From the NCBI GenBank assembly GCA_015183035.1, contig JACZZP010000006.1, forward strand, positions 1,860,001 to 1,924,000: a stretch of 64,000 nt of DNA, given 5' to 3'. Under the pieces are notes generated by a model that made no database searches, had not been told where the DNA came from, and saw only the letters and a list, made by a program, of their open reading frames with translations. Source of the stretch: Meloidogyne chitwoodi (lineage: Eukaryota; Nematoda; Chromadorea; Rhabditida; Meloidogynidae). The stretch's first letter is position 1. Each line of letters opens with the position of its first letter. Both the position numbers and the translations under genes were made by a program. This document shows positions 1 through 13,642 of the stretch, piece by piece.

Positions 1-1784
1 AATTAAATAAAAATAAATTTTTATTTAAATAATTAAAAAATAATGTTATTTAATAGTTAAAAATATTTAAATTTTTTATAATTATTTTTAAATTTATTTG
101 CAAATTTTTTTATTTAAATTGACTTTTTTTAATAAAATTTTGACATTTTTTAGACTCTAATGTCCCTTATATTTTACCAAAAATTAAAAAATTTTTAAAA
201 CTGTTAAATAACACTATTTGAAATTTTTTTGCAAAATTTTATAATTTTTTGTATACATCTGCTTATTTTATTAATTTTTGAATGATACTTACTTACGTAG
301 TAAATTTATTATTTTTTGAATTTATTTCGTGCAGACATTTTTAAATTTTGTAAAAAATTATTTAAATATTTTTTACTAATTTAAATATAAATTACTTTTT
401 TTTTACATTTATTAAATTATTAAAAATTAATTTAATAGAAATAAAATTATTTTTTAAATAAGGAATTATTTTTCCTAATAAATTTATTTTTTTTTATTAG
501 AATATTTTTTATTTTTAATATTAAATATATTATTTTATTTATTTATTTTTTTGCAAAAAAAATAAATATTTTTGTAAATTTAAAATTTATTAAAAATAAA
601 AAACACTTGTCAAAAATATTTCTATTTTTATCTTTTATATTTTCGTAGAATATTTATTTTTTTAAATAATTTATTTATTTTTATTACCACCTTCTTTTAT
701 TTTTATTTATTTTTTTAAAATTATTTTAAGTTTCTTCTGAACAAAAAATAAAATAAATATTTATATTTTGTGTGAAAATTGTATATTTATTTATTTATTA
801 AATTAATATAAATTAAATTTATAATTAAAAAATTGTGTTAGACTTTTTAATGTTTATTTTATTTATTTTAATAAAATATTTTTTTTTTTAATTTAATGCT
901 CACATTTAATATGTATTTTTTAAATTTTTATTTCTAAATCATAGTAAAATCTTAATTTTTATTTTAAAATTTTATTTGAAATTATAAACATTTTTTTTCT
1001 TATTTACTCTAAAAAATTTCATATTTTCCCTTTCCTTCTTTTATTTTTAAAAATTAAATAGGTAATATGTATTAAAATAAATTTCCCCCAAAAAATGTTT
1101 ATTTAATTAAATATTAATTTTAAAATAATTTCATTTTATTTTATTTTTTAATTTAAAAATAAAATATTAAATAATTAAAATATCAGACAGTTTTTATTTA
1201 AAAATTTAAAGAAAATTAAATTTAAAAAATAAATCATCTGTTTAATAATTTCTAAAAATATTTTTAAAATTTATTTTTGCAAAAAATAAATTAAATAAAA
1301 TAAAATTCTTCCATTTTTTTAAATTAATAATTAATATTAATTTAATTAAAATTAATTAATTTATTTAAATATTAATTAATGTCTCAAAATTAATTTATTA
1401 ATTTACGTTTTTAAAATTAAATTGTTTTATTTCTAAAAAAGAATTAAAATATTTAAAAAATATATTTTTAATAAAATAAAATTTCTGAAAACTTAAATAT
1501 ATTTTTTACCTATAACCTTTTTTCTTTTTTACCAAAAATTCTGATTTTTTGTTATTTAGTAGCAAATTTTTTGCTTTATTTAATGATAGAATAAACAAAT
1601 AAAATTATTAAATTGTTCATTTGTTAGAATGACTGGCACTTAAATGGCCTAGAAAAGATATAATATTGTTTTAATTATATATATTTCTTATTTGTTTTAT
1701 TTTATTTATTTATTTTATTTAAATATTTATTTAATTAAATATTATTTAATTAATTTTCAGTTTTATTAATTAAAAATAAATAAA
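1..1784. other. AT-rich intergenic DNA
   Basis: Extremely AT-rich sequence made of runs of A, T and ATTTA/TTAAT words. I see no reading frame with codon-like composition, no RNA gene and no clear inverted repeat. It is the upstream region of the first GPCR gene. Confidence 0.6.
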
Positions 1785-4700
1785 ATGGTAGTAACACAAA
1801 TTAACCCAACAACAATACCTACAACATTAATTAATAATAATAATAATTTAATTTCTACAAATATTAATTTAACAAATAATAATTTAATTTTAAATAATAA
1901 AGAAGAAGAAGATATATTACCTCCACAACATTTATTTAGTGATTATATTGAAATAACATATTTAGGTTTAATTATATTTACTGGATTAACACTTAATTTT
2001 TGTGTATTAAAACGTTTATTAATTGAAAAGAAAATTGCAGAACGTGGGGGAAAATCAAAGGTAAAAGAGATGAATAATAATAATAATATATTTAATAAAT
2101 TAATATTTTATTTTTGATAATTTAATTATAAGAGCACTCCAAAAGGTATCGGAACATAATAAGGGGTAATTTGTTTTCTTATTTTTATTTTTTGGAGAAA
2201 AAAACAAATTTGAAAGGGTGCTTCTTTATATCCTATGGTTTATAACGGGATTGAATATTTTAAGTTGATTACCGGTATAATAACACCAAAATGGACAGAC
2301 CTTCCATTTTGAATATTATTATTAATTTGTTTCTTTAAGACTAACCAAAATATTTATTTATTTATAAATAACATCCATATAAATATATCTCTGCCCTTAT
2401 AACGAGAGTATCTCAACTTTTCTATTTTTTATACAAATATAATAAATAATTTTTAAGAATGGCTTTATTCTACTTAAATTAAATTTAAATATAAGTGATT
2501 TACTCATTTTATTAATTCACGCACTTGGAAAATTAAGTTGGTTGATTACTTATGAATGGAAAGGTGGAGAATGTTTATGCAGAATATTTAATTTTTTATC
2601 AATGTTTACTCTTTATTTATCTTCAAATATTGTTATTTGTATTGCTTTGGATAGATTAACCACTGTTTTAAATGCACAAAAATTAAATATGGGACAGAAA
2701 AAGGTTTTTAAAAAATAAAATTATTAAAATAATTTAATAAAGGATAGTTTAAATTAAATTTAATTGGATTAAATATCTGTTTAACATATTACCTTACATT
2801 AATTAAATATCTTAAAGGTTTTACTTTAAAATTAGTAGAATGAATTCTCTGTAAAATAAAAATTCTCATTTTAATCCCAAAAATAATTTAATTAAAACCA
2901 ATTAATTAATTAACTAGTTAGTGAAGAGTAGAAATTATTTAGCCTTTTATTTTAAAATATTATTTTTTATTATTATATACTTTTAGAATAAATTTAATTT
3001 TTTAATTTTTCAGTTAAATTTGGTTAGAATAATGCTTATTTTTGCTTGGTTATTTTCAATTATATTTAGTCTCCCACAGGTTTATTTTTAACTTATAAAT
3101 ATTTTTTTAAATTATTTAATTTTTTAGCTTTTTGTTTGGACAACTTATAATCCTTTTAGAAATTCAGAATCACAAGGATGGGTTCAATGCACAGATGTAA
3201 AATAAATAATTTAAATTAATTAAATAAATAATTATTTAGATATGGAGTATTGACCGTTATGAAAGATATCTTGAACAACAACAAAATGAAAAAATTATAC
3301 AAAAAAATAATATTAAATGGAGAGAGTTTATTTTAAGTCCATTAATTCAAAATAGTTATGAACTAACACATTTGGTTATTAATTTTTAATTTCTTTAAAT
3401 TTTTAAGAACTTAATTGTTTAATTAAAACATGTTTTTAAAAAATTTAATTTTTTAGTTTTTGGTTTTTTATGGACCATTAATTGTTTTAATATTTTGTTA
3501 TGCTTTAATAACAACAAGACTTATTCGTTTTGCAGCAAACAATCCTCGTAATAAGGTATAAAATAAATAAATATTTATTTAATTAAAATATACATATTTA
3601 AATTTAATTAAATAAATTAAATAAAAATAAATATAATTAAATGCTATTTTAATAAAATAATCATTTCACCTATTTTAACGCTTTGTAAGACATCAATCCT
3701 TTTAAGAGTAATTCGGGAGTTTTAACCACTAAACCACAAACTTATCTTACAAGATTGTTTATTGACTTTTGTATTTATTAATATTTTTTATTTTTTATAG
3801 ACTTCACAACAAATAAATCAACAATTATCTATTACAAATAACGAAATATTAAATAATAATCAAAAAATAAATAATAATAATAATAATTGGAAAAGAAGAT
3901 ATAGTAGTAAACGTTCTTCAATTAAAAGTTTTCCTTCAGTTAAATTATATTATCAATTAAATAATAATAATAATAATTGTTATAATAAAAATCAACAACC
4001 AATTTTATCACCTAAAATTGAAAAATCATCATTTAGTAGTGAAGAAATTAATAATAATAATTATTTAAATGAAAATCTTTTAAATAATTTATGTAATAAT
4101 AATTATTGTAGAAATTCAATTTCAACAAATTCTTCATTTAATAATAATAATAATTTATTTTTTAATAAACAAAAAAATATTGAAAATGATGAAAAAATAT
4201 CTTCTGCAAAAAGATTCTTTGTTAGAATTAAAAATTCTTTTAATTTAAAGGTTTTTTTTAATTAAATTGATTATTTGTTATAAAATTAAATACAAAAGAA
4301 TTAATAAAGGCTGTGATTTTATTTTTAAATTTAATTTTTTAGTTTTCCAAACAACAACAACATTTACTTATTCCAAATAATATTACTTGTAATAATTTAA
4401 ATTGTTCAGGAAATAGTTGGGAAGATGTTAATAAAATTGGAGAAGAAGAAAATTATCAAATTGAAAGAGGAGAAAATGAAAAAATAAATAATTTAAATTT
4501 AAATGAAGGTTTAATTTAATTAATTAATTAAAATAAAACAATTTTAGAATTTACTACAATTTATCGTCCAATTTCTGCTTCTTTAGGACAACATCATTAT
4601 ATTCCTCGTTATAGACAAAAACGTATAAATAGTAATAATGAATGTTCTTTATTAAAAAAACAACAAAATAATAATAATTGTTTTTGTTCAGAAATAAAAA

Positions 4701-5101
4701 ATAATAAAAATAAAAGAAATTCTTCAATAAGATCATCTTCAATTTCAACAATTATTGGAATTAATAATAATAATAATAAAATAATAACATCATCATCTAA
4801 TTTAACAACTTCTTTATGGAAAAAACATTTAAAAAGTAGAGCATTTAAAACAACTTTATTAGTTATTTTATTTCATATTTTATTATGGTCTCCTTATAAT
4901 TTTTATGCTTTAATGAAACATTGTAATGAACAAATTTATGAAAAATTAAGTGAACAAGCAAATATTTTAAAAGATTTACAATTTTTAATTGTTTTAATTA
5001 ATCCTTTTCTTTATGGATTTGGTGGAAAAAGAAAAAATAATAATAAAGGAAAAGAAGGAATTAATCAACAGAATAATAATAATAATACACAAAATTCTTA
5101 A
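1785..5101 (+). CDS. GnRH-receptor-related rhodopsin-class GPCR (tandem copy 1)
   Basis: Nine-exon model: 1785-2060, 2458-2703, 3014-3079, 3128-3196, 3240-3374, 3457-3555, 3801-4250, 4343-4508, 4548-5101; 686 aa, all junctions GT/AG with consistent phase. Seven helices are visible: TM1 near residues 53-78, a TM2 segment starting NGFILLKLNLNISDL, a Cys before TM3, a DRL triplet replacing DRY (ALDRLTTV), a TM6 WSPY motif near 615 and NPFLY in TM7. The third intracellular loop is huge (about 298-600) and Asn/Ser-rich. It should be a plasma-membrane peptide receptor. The TM2-TM4 pattern (HALGKLxWLxxY, SSNIVxxIxLDRL) resembles the nematode GnRH-receptor-related (gnrr) group; that assignment is from memory of the family. 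The paralogue at 8756-12224 shares it. N-terminus has several NxT/NxS sites and no signal peptide. Confidence 0.85.
2395..2408 (+). repeat. Short repeat word shared with a palindrome in the dihydropyrimidinase gene
   Basis: The 14-mer CCTTATAACGAGAG lies in intron 1 of the first GPCR gene and recurs as the right arm of the perfect inverted repeat at 50116-50160. It may be the tip of a small dispersed element. No left arm was found here. Confidence 0.3.
3689..3736 (-). repeat. tRNA-like (SINE-like) relic in an intron
   Basis: On the minus strand, 3736-3726 reads TGGTTTAGTGG, a perfect match to the pol III A-box consensus TRGYNNANNGG. A weak B-box-like word follows at 3699-3689. The remainder does not fold as a tRNA. 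It lies in GPCR intron 3556-3800. It could be chance in part; the B box is poor. Confidence 0.25.
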
Positions 5102-8100
5102 AATATTAAAATATAAGTATATATCTAATTATTATTTTAATAAATATTTTTATTTATTTTTTACTATTTTTGCCTAAATAATTTAAAAATATTTTTATAA
5201 ATTAATTAATTAAATTTTTTTCTTTTTTTAAAAATAAATATTTTTCAATTAATTTCCGGTATATTTTTTTCTTAATTTTTTTTCTTTCAAAAAAAAAATA
5301 AAACAGCTTTAATCTCTCTTTTAGTGTTAAAAGGAAATTAAAAATATTAGGAGAAGGTTTTCCTTTTTTTTATAAAATTAATAATTATATGGTAAATTTA
5401 AAAAATATATTTTTACACTTTTTAAGTGATTTGAGAATATTAATTTTAATTTAAAAAAATTATTTAATTTAATAAAATTTAACAAAAAATTAGTTAACAA
5501 TTATAAAAATAAATTAATAAATATATTACAATATTATATATTTAATTTAACCATTTTATAAATTATTAAATATATGTTTTTTTGTTAAATTTGTTTTTTT
5601 TTTTAAAAAGATATGATTCGTATGAAATAATTATTTTTTCTTTATTTTTTTAGAATTAATTTAAATATAAATAGATATTTAAATATTATTTTATTTAAAA
5701 TATTTAAATATTATTTTTTTAAATTTAATTATAAATATTTAAAAGCTAATAAATAAACAATTTTTAGACACTTAAGTTTCTCATCTATTTTTAAATAATA
5801 TTTATCTTAAAATAACTATAAATATTAAAATTCTTATTTTTATAATAATTAATTAGCTATGTGTGTGTTCCTTTTTAACGCTTCATTTTATTTTTTATTT
5901 ATTTTATTTTGTGAATTATTTATTTGATAGCAATTAGTAGAATAGTTAAATAAAAAATAAACTTTAAAAAGAGAATAAAAAAATATTTATTATTTTTTAA
6001 ATTTAGTAAATTGCTGATTAAATTCTAAAATAATATTTTTGTATTTAATAATAATAATATTGAAGGAAATTATTTAAAATTTTTTTTTTCTTAAAATATT
6101 TTTTTTCATAAAAATTATAAAAAATACCTATATAATAAAATAATTATTAAATTAAAATAAAATAATTTTATTTTAATTAATTATTTTATTTTTGTTACAT
6201 TAATTTGCAGCAATTTTTAAAAATTAAAAAAAAAATATTTTACTTTTATTTTAAGTATTTAATCTCCATTAGTATAATTAATTATATATTTACACACTAC
6301 AAAATAAGCCCACACATACATTATATATTATATATTTATATTTTTAATAATTTTAAAAATATTCCCACAATTTATTTTTTATCTTTTTTTCTTTTTTAAA
6401 ATATTTATTTATTTATTTAAAAAAATTAAATATTTATTTTAATATTTTAAAATAATTTTAAAGAAATATTACCTCAAGGCAATATTTCAATATTTTTTTT
6501 AAAAAGAAGAAGTGCGTCAAAACTTTTTTTTAAAAAAGTACAAACAAATAAATTTCCTTTAAATAATATTAAAATTCTTTTTTTAAAGTAAAAGTACCTA
6601 TTCAAATAAATTTAAATAAATAATATTATTATTTATTTATTAAAATTATTTCCTTATTTTAAAAAATTTTTTTTAATTTTCTAAAATTTTTTTTGTGAAA
6701 TAATATTTGTTATTTTTAATTAAAATATTTATTTTATTTTTAAATTTTTTGTTTTAATATTTTAAAATAAATAAATATATATTTACTTTTGTTGACAATA
6801 AATAATGTCCACTGCTTAATAAAATGAGGAAATAAAAAACTTAAATATTTATTTATTTAATTATTTACTTATTTAAAAATTAAAACTTAAAAAAAAGTTT
6901 AATATACCTAATCTTTTATTTTAATAAATATTTAAAAATAATCCCAAATTTTAACAGAATATATTTACCCAAGTAAATTGGAAATATTGATGCTTTTTTA
7001 TTTTTTAATATTTTTTTACTTCCCATTTTTCTATTTAAAATTCTATTATATTATAAAGTGTTATTATAGGTATTTAACTAAAATATTCATTCAAGCAATT
7101 AATTCATAAATATTTTTTTGTTTCTTTTATTTATTTATTGGTATGTTAGGCGTGACAAAAATTAAAATAAAAAAATAAATATTTATATTATTTTAAAAAT
7201 AATTTTATTTAATTTTTTATTCCATTATAAAAAATTAATTATCCTCCCCTACCATTATTATCCCTTTTTTTAATTTATTTTTATAAATTTTGTTTTTAAT
7301 TAATTTATAAATTAACTATTTAAATTATAAATAATATTAACATTTAATTAATAAGTTTATTTATTTTATAAACTCTTATAAATAATTAACTTGCTAAAAA
7401 CCCCTTCTTTTTTTTAAAAAATTTTATTTTAATTTTAACAAAAAATTAAAAAATAAATAAAAATACCAAATATAATAAAAAGAATAAAATTTGCATATAA
7501 TAAATATACAAATATGGAAATTAATATTTTTATTTAAGAATAATAAAAATGCTATTTTTGTTTATTTTTTTTATAAAATAAATTTATTATTTATTTATGT
7601 AGAGAAAAATGTGGAAAAGCTTTTATAAATTATTTTAATTAATAATTAAAATCGGAAATTGAGAAATTTATTTATTTTTTATGTTTTAATTAAATAAAAA
7701 TAAATTTTAAAATTTATTTTAGAAATTAATAATTAAAATAATAATTAAAGAAAAACATTTTTTTCTTCCTAAAAATCTCTAATTAATTAAAATAAATTTA
7801 ATTTAATTTTAATTTATTAAAAACAATTTATTTTAATTTTTAAAAACAAATTAACAAATAAAAAAATTATAAAAAAAAAAAATTACCACAACAATTATTA
7901 TTTTTAAACTTATATTAAAATAAAATTATACTTCTAAAAAATCTTTTTTTTTATAAAAAATTAATTTCATTTATTTTGCAAAACTTATTAATTTTTATTA
8001 AATTTAAATTAAAAAAAAGAAAAAATTTACGTGTTTAAAAATTTAATTTTTATTTTTAATTAATTTGTTTCTATTTTTAAATTAAATTTTTAATAATAAA

Positions 8101-8755
8101 AATTTAATTTAATTATTAAATTAAATTCTATAAATAAATTTTTATTATTATTTTTTTTAAATTATTTTTTATTTAAAATATATTATTTTTTTAAATAAAA
8201 GAAAACCTTTAAAAAAATTAATAATAATTCTAGGATATTCTTTTTATAATTATTAATAATTAATTTTTAAATGTTGCACTTTAAAAATTAATAAAAATTG
8301 TTTTTGTTTCAATATTTGTTGCGTAGAAAAGAAGCCTTTACTTATTTATTTATTTTTTTAAATTAATCTTTTTTTTTAATTATTGCTATTAAAAAATATT
8401 TTAAAAATATTTTTTAGAAAGCCATCACTGTTTTATTAAAATATAAAAATTATAAATAAATTAGTATTTTCCGGTTTTATTTTTAAAAATACTTTAAAAT
8501 ATTATATTATAAAGGAAAAGGCTAATTTAAATTAAAAAAATTTTTTTAAATATTCTTTTAAAATTATCTCATTTTTATTATTAAAATTAATTTATAATTT
8601 TAATAATTAATTTATTTTAAATTTTTAATTAATTTTTTTATTATTATTAAAAATAGAGAAGCCAATAAATAAATAATTATTATTAAATATTTATTTTAAT
8701 TTTTAAATATTTTATTTTATTTAAATAATAATTTTAATAATATTTTTTTAATAAA
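5102..8755. other. AT-rich intergenic DNA, 3.65 kb
   Basis: Spacer between the two tandem GPCR genes. It is low-complexity AT sequence with no supported gene. Short open frames here have no initiation context or domain and look like chance. Confidence 0.6.
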
Positions 8756-11700
8756 ATGAATAATAATAATAATTTGAGCAATGAACAAGAACAACAAAAA
8801 ATAATTAATTATACAACAATTTATTCAGATAGAGAATTAGTTGATTTTATAGAAATTGGAACTTTATTTTTTTTAATTATTTTTGGAACAATTTTAAATT
8901 TTTTAGCTTTTATTAAATTAATTAATTATTCTCGGTAAGTCTAAATTAAAATAATAAAATAAAAGTATAATATTTTTAAAAATAATTAATTAATAAATAT
9001 ATTTTAGAGAGAGGGGATAAACATCCTTTTTTTTAAGAAAAGGAGCAAATCTTAATTTTTAAAAAATTAAATTTATTTTTTTTCTTTTATGGAACCATCA
9101 GTCCCCGTATCTTTTGCATTAATAAATATTTTTTCTTAATAATAAAATTATTTTTAGAATAAAAAAACCAAAAATCGAAATGATTAAAAAAATAAAATAA
9201 ATAAAAATTTTAACAATTTATTTATTTTTTAAGTAATTTCTCAATTAAAACAACCAAATCATTATTATTATTTAGTAATTCTTCTTCATCATTTTTATAT
9301 ATGAATTCTTTTACTTTATTAAAATTTAATTTGGCAATTACTGATTTTGGTATTTTACTAGTACATGCTTTAGGGAAATTAATTTGGTTATTATCTTATC
9401 GTTGGTTATTTGGAGATTTTGGTTGTCGTTTATATCAATTTTTGTCAGCTTTTACTTATTATTCTAATTCTAATATTATTGTTGCTATTGGATTGGATAG
9501 ATTAAAAGTTGTTTATTCTAGTCAAGTACAAACAAATAATAATTCTTCTTCAATTAAAAGAGTTAAATTATTTATTTTAATTGCTTGGGCATTAGCTTTT
9601 ATTTGTGCTTTACCTCAATTATTTTTTTGGACTAATTTTGAATTAAAAAAGGGATGGTCACAATGTACTACTATTTGGCAGGTTATTTAATTTAATTTTA
9701 TTATTATTTATTTAATTTATTTAAAATATTAATTTTTGGTTAGTTTAGAGGGTATAGTTGAGAATAAGAAAGTGATTGAAATATATTTGAAAAAGAGGGG
9801 ATATTTAATGATTAAAACATTTTCTAATGGTTAGGATTTTTTAATGAATACATTACCTTTATTCGTATGAAATATTTTACATCTGATAATAAAAATAAAT
9901 TTATAAGAAAAATAATATATTTACTCAAATAATTACACTTTAATTAATTTGATAATTAATAGATTGAGGAAACTTATTTTTCAGCAAATAATTTGATGAA
10001 ACATTGGAATTTTAAAATTAAAAATTTATTTTTTAAAGATAGCAGAACATTTTCGTTCAAGTAATTCATCTTTCCCAATTTCTCGTCATTGGTCACTTAA
10101 TAAACAAACACAATTTTATTATGAAATTCTTCATCAAGCAGGAGTTTTTGTTATTCCTTTTATTTCTTTATTTTCTTCATATTTTTTAATTGTTTTGAGA
10201 GTTCTACGTTATTCATTAAAACATACTAAATTATTAGCTAATTGTAATTCTTATTCTTCTTTAATTGCTCCAGAAAATTGGAGTAATGGAAATAATGATA
10301 ATAATGATAATAATGATAAAAGATTAAAATATTATTTAAAAAATAATATTAATGGCAACGAAAGAGGAATAATAAAAAGATATACTAGCAGAAATACAAC
10401 ATTTTGGTAAATTTAATTTATTTATTAAAATAGGTGAATAGGAGACTTTAGCTTATAAAATAAAATTATCTAAAAGATTTATAAAAATTTATTATTTTTT
10501 TTTAATTTTTTACAAAGTTTGATTATTTTTTTATAAAGAATTTAAAAAGTTATTGTCACAAATGCTAAAAAATAATTAGATAAAATCTTAAAAATTAATT
10601 AATAATTATTTTAACCTTTCAAAATACATAGTACATTATTATCTAGGTATATTAAATTCAAAAAAAAATATTTTTGAAAAGTTTAAGGCTCTAGGAAATA
10701 ATTAAACAATTTTAGAATTATTATGTGGACTTAAAGTCACAAGGATTTAATAAATTTAAAAATAAACAATTTTTTTTTTTAAATTAAAATTAATTTTTTT
10801 AGGCGTTTTCCCCAACGTTTAAATTGTTTTCTTTTTGGAAGAAAATTTAGCGAAGATTGTAATTCTCCTTTTCCATTAGCTGTTGTACCTGAAGAAGATA
10901 TTTTAGGAGAAGAAGAAGAAGAAAAAGGAAGTTCAGCACCTCCTCCATCACCTAAAATTCCAATTTCTTTAAATCTTTTTTTCTTTGGAACATCTTTAAC
11001 ATTTTCTGGCAGTTCTCCTAATTTACGTCTTCAAACAAAAAGAAGTTCTAGTCTTTTATCAAAATTAAGTAGAGCTGCATCTGAAAGGAATTCAAGAAGA
11101 AGAAATGCTGATAATCTTACTGTTAGGTAAAAAATTAATTTTATAAGGACAAATCTAAGGACTGAAAACCTAAAAATTGAAAATAATGACTATATACGTA
11201 TTAAAAATGATTTAAAAGGGTTATAAGGGGAAATAGCTGTTATTAACACAAATTAAAAATACTATTAAAAGGAATAATTTAAAAAATTAATTATTATTAT
11301 GAATTAATTCTTAAAATAAATTTAAATTTTCTTTTCAGTAATAATGGTTTACAATTAAAAGCAAAGAGATGTTCATTAAATGTACCTTCTACAACTGAAA
11401 ATAATTTAAATAAAAAACAAATAATAAATTTATCAAGAATAGGTGGAGGACGTTATTCTCAACCAATAAATGAATTATTTAATGAAAAATTTAAAAGAAA
11501 TTCTTTGGGGAAAAAATCTTCAATGTGTTCAACTAATTGTGGTAATAGATGTAGAACACCTCTTTGGAGAAAACAATTACGTTCTAAAGTTTTTTTGCGT
11601 TCTTTATTAATTGTAGCAGCACATTGTGCCTTTTGGCTTCCTTATAATTGTAAAAAATTAAAAAATAAATTTTTTAATTAATTAATAGTTATTTTAATTT

Positions 11701-12224
11701 TGAAAAAATAAAAACCTTATTTTTAATTGAAATATTTTATTTTTATATATAGTTAAGTTTTCATTTAAAAGCATATTATTTATAAAATTATATGTCGGCT
11801 CAGTGGTCTAGTGGTATGATTCTCGCTTTGGGCGTGCTCACAAAAGTGCGAGAGGTCCCGGTTTCGATCACCGGCTGAGCCCGATATTTTTTTTCGGCTT
11901 GTTTTATTTATCTTAAGGAAGTAAAAAAATGAAAAAAATTATTTTGCATATTTTTTATGATATTGAGTGATTATATATTAATTTTTTAAATATTTTTTAT
12001 TAAGTTTTTCCTTCCTTAATACTAATTCTAAATTAAATTATTATAAAAAATATTTAAATTTTTAATTTAATAATTAATTAATTAATTTTTTAGTGCTCAA
12101 TTTATTGAGATTTAGTGATGAATCTCTTTATTCAATGCTTGTTGAGAAAGGAGCACTTCTCGTTGAAGATTTAATTGTAATGAATGCAATGCTCAATCCT
12201 TTACTTTATGGAGATGGAAAATAA
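8756..12224 (+). CDS. GnRH-receptor-related rhodopsin-class GPCR (tandem copy 2)
   Basis: Six-exon model: 8756-8934, 9234-9681, 10039-10406, 10803-11126, 11339-11649, 12094-12224; 586 aa, phases consistent. Exon 1 carries TM1. Exon 2 carries TM2 (LLKFNLAITDFG), TM3 with a DRL triplet (GLDRLKVV) and TM4. Exon 3 carries extracellular loop 2 and TM5, TM6 holds FWLPYN near 535-543 and TM7 ends with NPLL-Y. The third loop (about 250-515) is long and rich in Asn, Ser and Glu. The upstream neighbour (1785-5101) is a paralogue in the same orientation, but the exons are partitioned differently (nine versus six), so the duplication is old or introns were lost. It should be a membrane receptor for a peptide ligand; the ligand cannot be read from sequence. 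A tRNA gene sits inside the last intron. Confidence 0.87.
11797..11882 (+). tRNA. tRNA-Pro (TGG) with a 14-bp intron
   Basis: A seven-bp acceptor stem pairs GGCTCAG with CTGAGCC. The A box is TGGTCTAGTGG and the T arm is CCGGT-TTCGATC-ACCGG. The anticodon arm is CTCGC/GCGAG; the loop TTTGGGT is interrupted after TTTGGG by about 14 nt, placing the intron one base 3' of the anticodon TGG, the usual eukaryotic position. Spliced length is 72 nt. The gene lies in sense orientation within the last intron (11650-12093) of the second GPCR gene. Confidence 0.93.
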
Positions 12225-12819
12225 TAATAATAATAATAATTATTATTATTTTAAATAAATAAATAAATTTATTTTTTTTAATAATCTCATTTATAATAAA
12301 TTATTTTTTTATATATTTTAAACTTAAACTTTTTAAAATAAAACAAATAAAATTTAACTTGTTTATTTTTAGTAGTATGCCTAAATATATATTTAATTTG
12401 ACTTAATTTTATTAAAAAAAAATCTTTTAAATTTTTAAAAATAATTAAATAAATCTAAAGTTTAAAATTATAAATAATAAAAAAATTAAAATTTAATTAA
12501 TAAATATAATTATTTTTATAACAACCAAATAATAAATTATTAAACAAATAAAAATGTAATAATAACTAAAATAAATGTAATAATTAAATCAATAAATATA
12601 AAAAACACAATCAACTTGAATAAATAAATTAATTTCTATAAATGTGTAAATATTCTCGCATTTCCGGAAAAATAAAAATAAAAAATTAATGTAGTCTTTT
12701 ATTTATTTTAATAAACAAAATTACTCTTTTTTCTTTTCCTTTCTTTTTTAAAAAAATTAATTAAATTATAATAAATATAATTTATTTTTTTAAAATTATA
12801 TATTTATTTATGCTTAAAT
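12225..12819. other. AT-rich intergenic DNA
   Basis: Spacer of about 600 bp containing AATAAA-like words usable as polyadenylation signals for the upstream GPCR gene. I see no gene here. Confidence 0.5.
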
Positions 12820-13642
12820 ATGAAATTTGGATTTATTTCAATTTTTATCTTTTTAATAATTTTAATAAATATTATTGTAACTGCTGATTGGGTTGATGAT
12901 GTAATTGAGGTAAAAATAATATATTTAAATAATACAGAAGATATAGTAAAGCACAAAAAAGATTTAAATATTTTCATTCAATTTTCATCTTAAAATAAAT
13001 TTTAATATATTCCAAAAATAAAATTATTCATTTGACTCTTGTTAAAGGTCAAAAAGGATTTAGGAACACAAAGATTATAAAGATAGGTCTGAACGGGACA
13101 ATTTCTATTAAATATAATCATAATGAATCAGATATTCCCAAGGGCTAGTTGTAGTGTTAATTAGTTAAATAAGCTTAAGTTAAAGCAAACCATGAGAAGT
13201 TTGTTGATTTTTCTTAAATAAAAAACTAAAAAAATATCTAAAAATACCAAACTAGTTGAGAGTTTTAGTTTAAGATTACTAAAATTAGCAAATATATATT
13301 TAAAAATATTTAAAAAAAGATTGTCAATACAAAAATGGGTCCATGGCACGCACTTCTTGAAAAATATAATAGAGCATTAAATACAATGGAATCAGAAGAA
13401 AGAGAATTATCAAGAATAAAAAAAGTTTTTATTTAAAAAATAATTTTTAAATAATTTAATAATTTAAAAAGATTATTGAAAAGAAAATTGAAATGCATCA
13501 AAAAAAATTAAAAAAACTTTTATTAAAAGTTATTGGAAATTCAACCGATATTTTAAGTTTTTTTTTTAATTAATATTTTATTTAATTAATTAATTAAATA
13601 TTATTTTAATTTTTAGGAATGCAAATATTAAAGAATAAATAA
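12820..13642 (+). CDS. Small secreted helical protein, unrecognised
   Basis: Four-exon model: 12820-12909, 13320-13424, 13472-13556, 13617-13642; 101 aa. Residues 1-22 form a clear signal peptide (MKFGFISIFIFLIILIN then IIVTA), probably cleaved after TA before DW. The mature part of about 79 residues has no Cys and is rich in Lys, Glu and Leu with heptad-like spacing, so it is probably an amphipathic helix or coiled coil. I do not recognise a family. Secretion is the only property I infer. In a plant-parasitic nematode such a protein could be a gland secretion, but nothing in the sequence shows that. The first intron (12910-13319) is the weakest part because its acceptor follows a poly-A run rather than a pyrimidine tract. 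Confidence 0.6.

Noticed and set aside
4554..4751. Minus-strand frame rich in Tyr/Phe
   Set aside because: It is the antisense of the Asn-rich last exon of the first GPCR gene.
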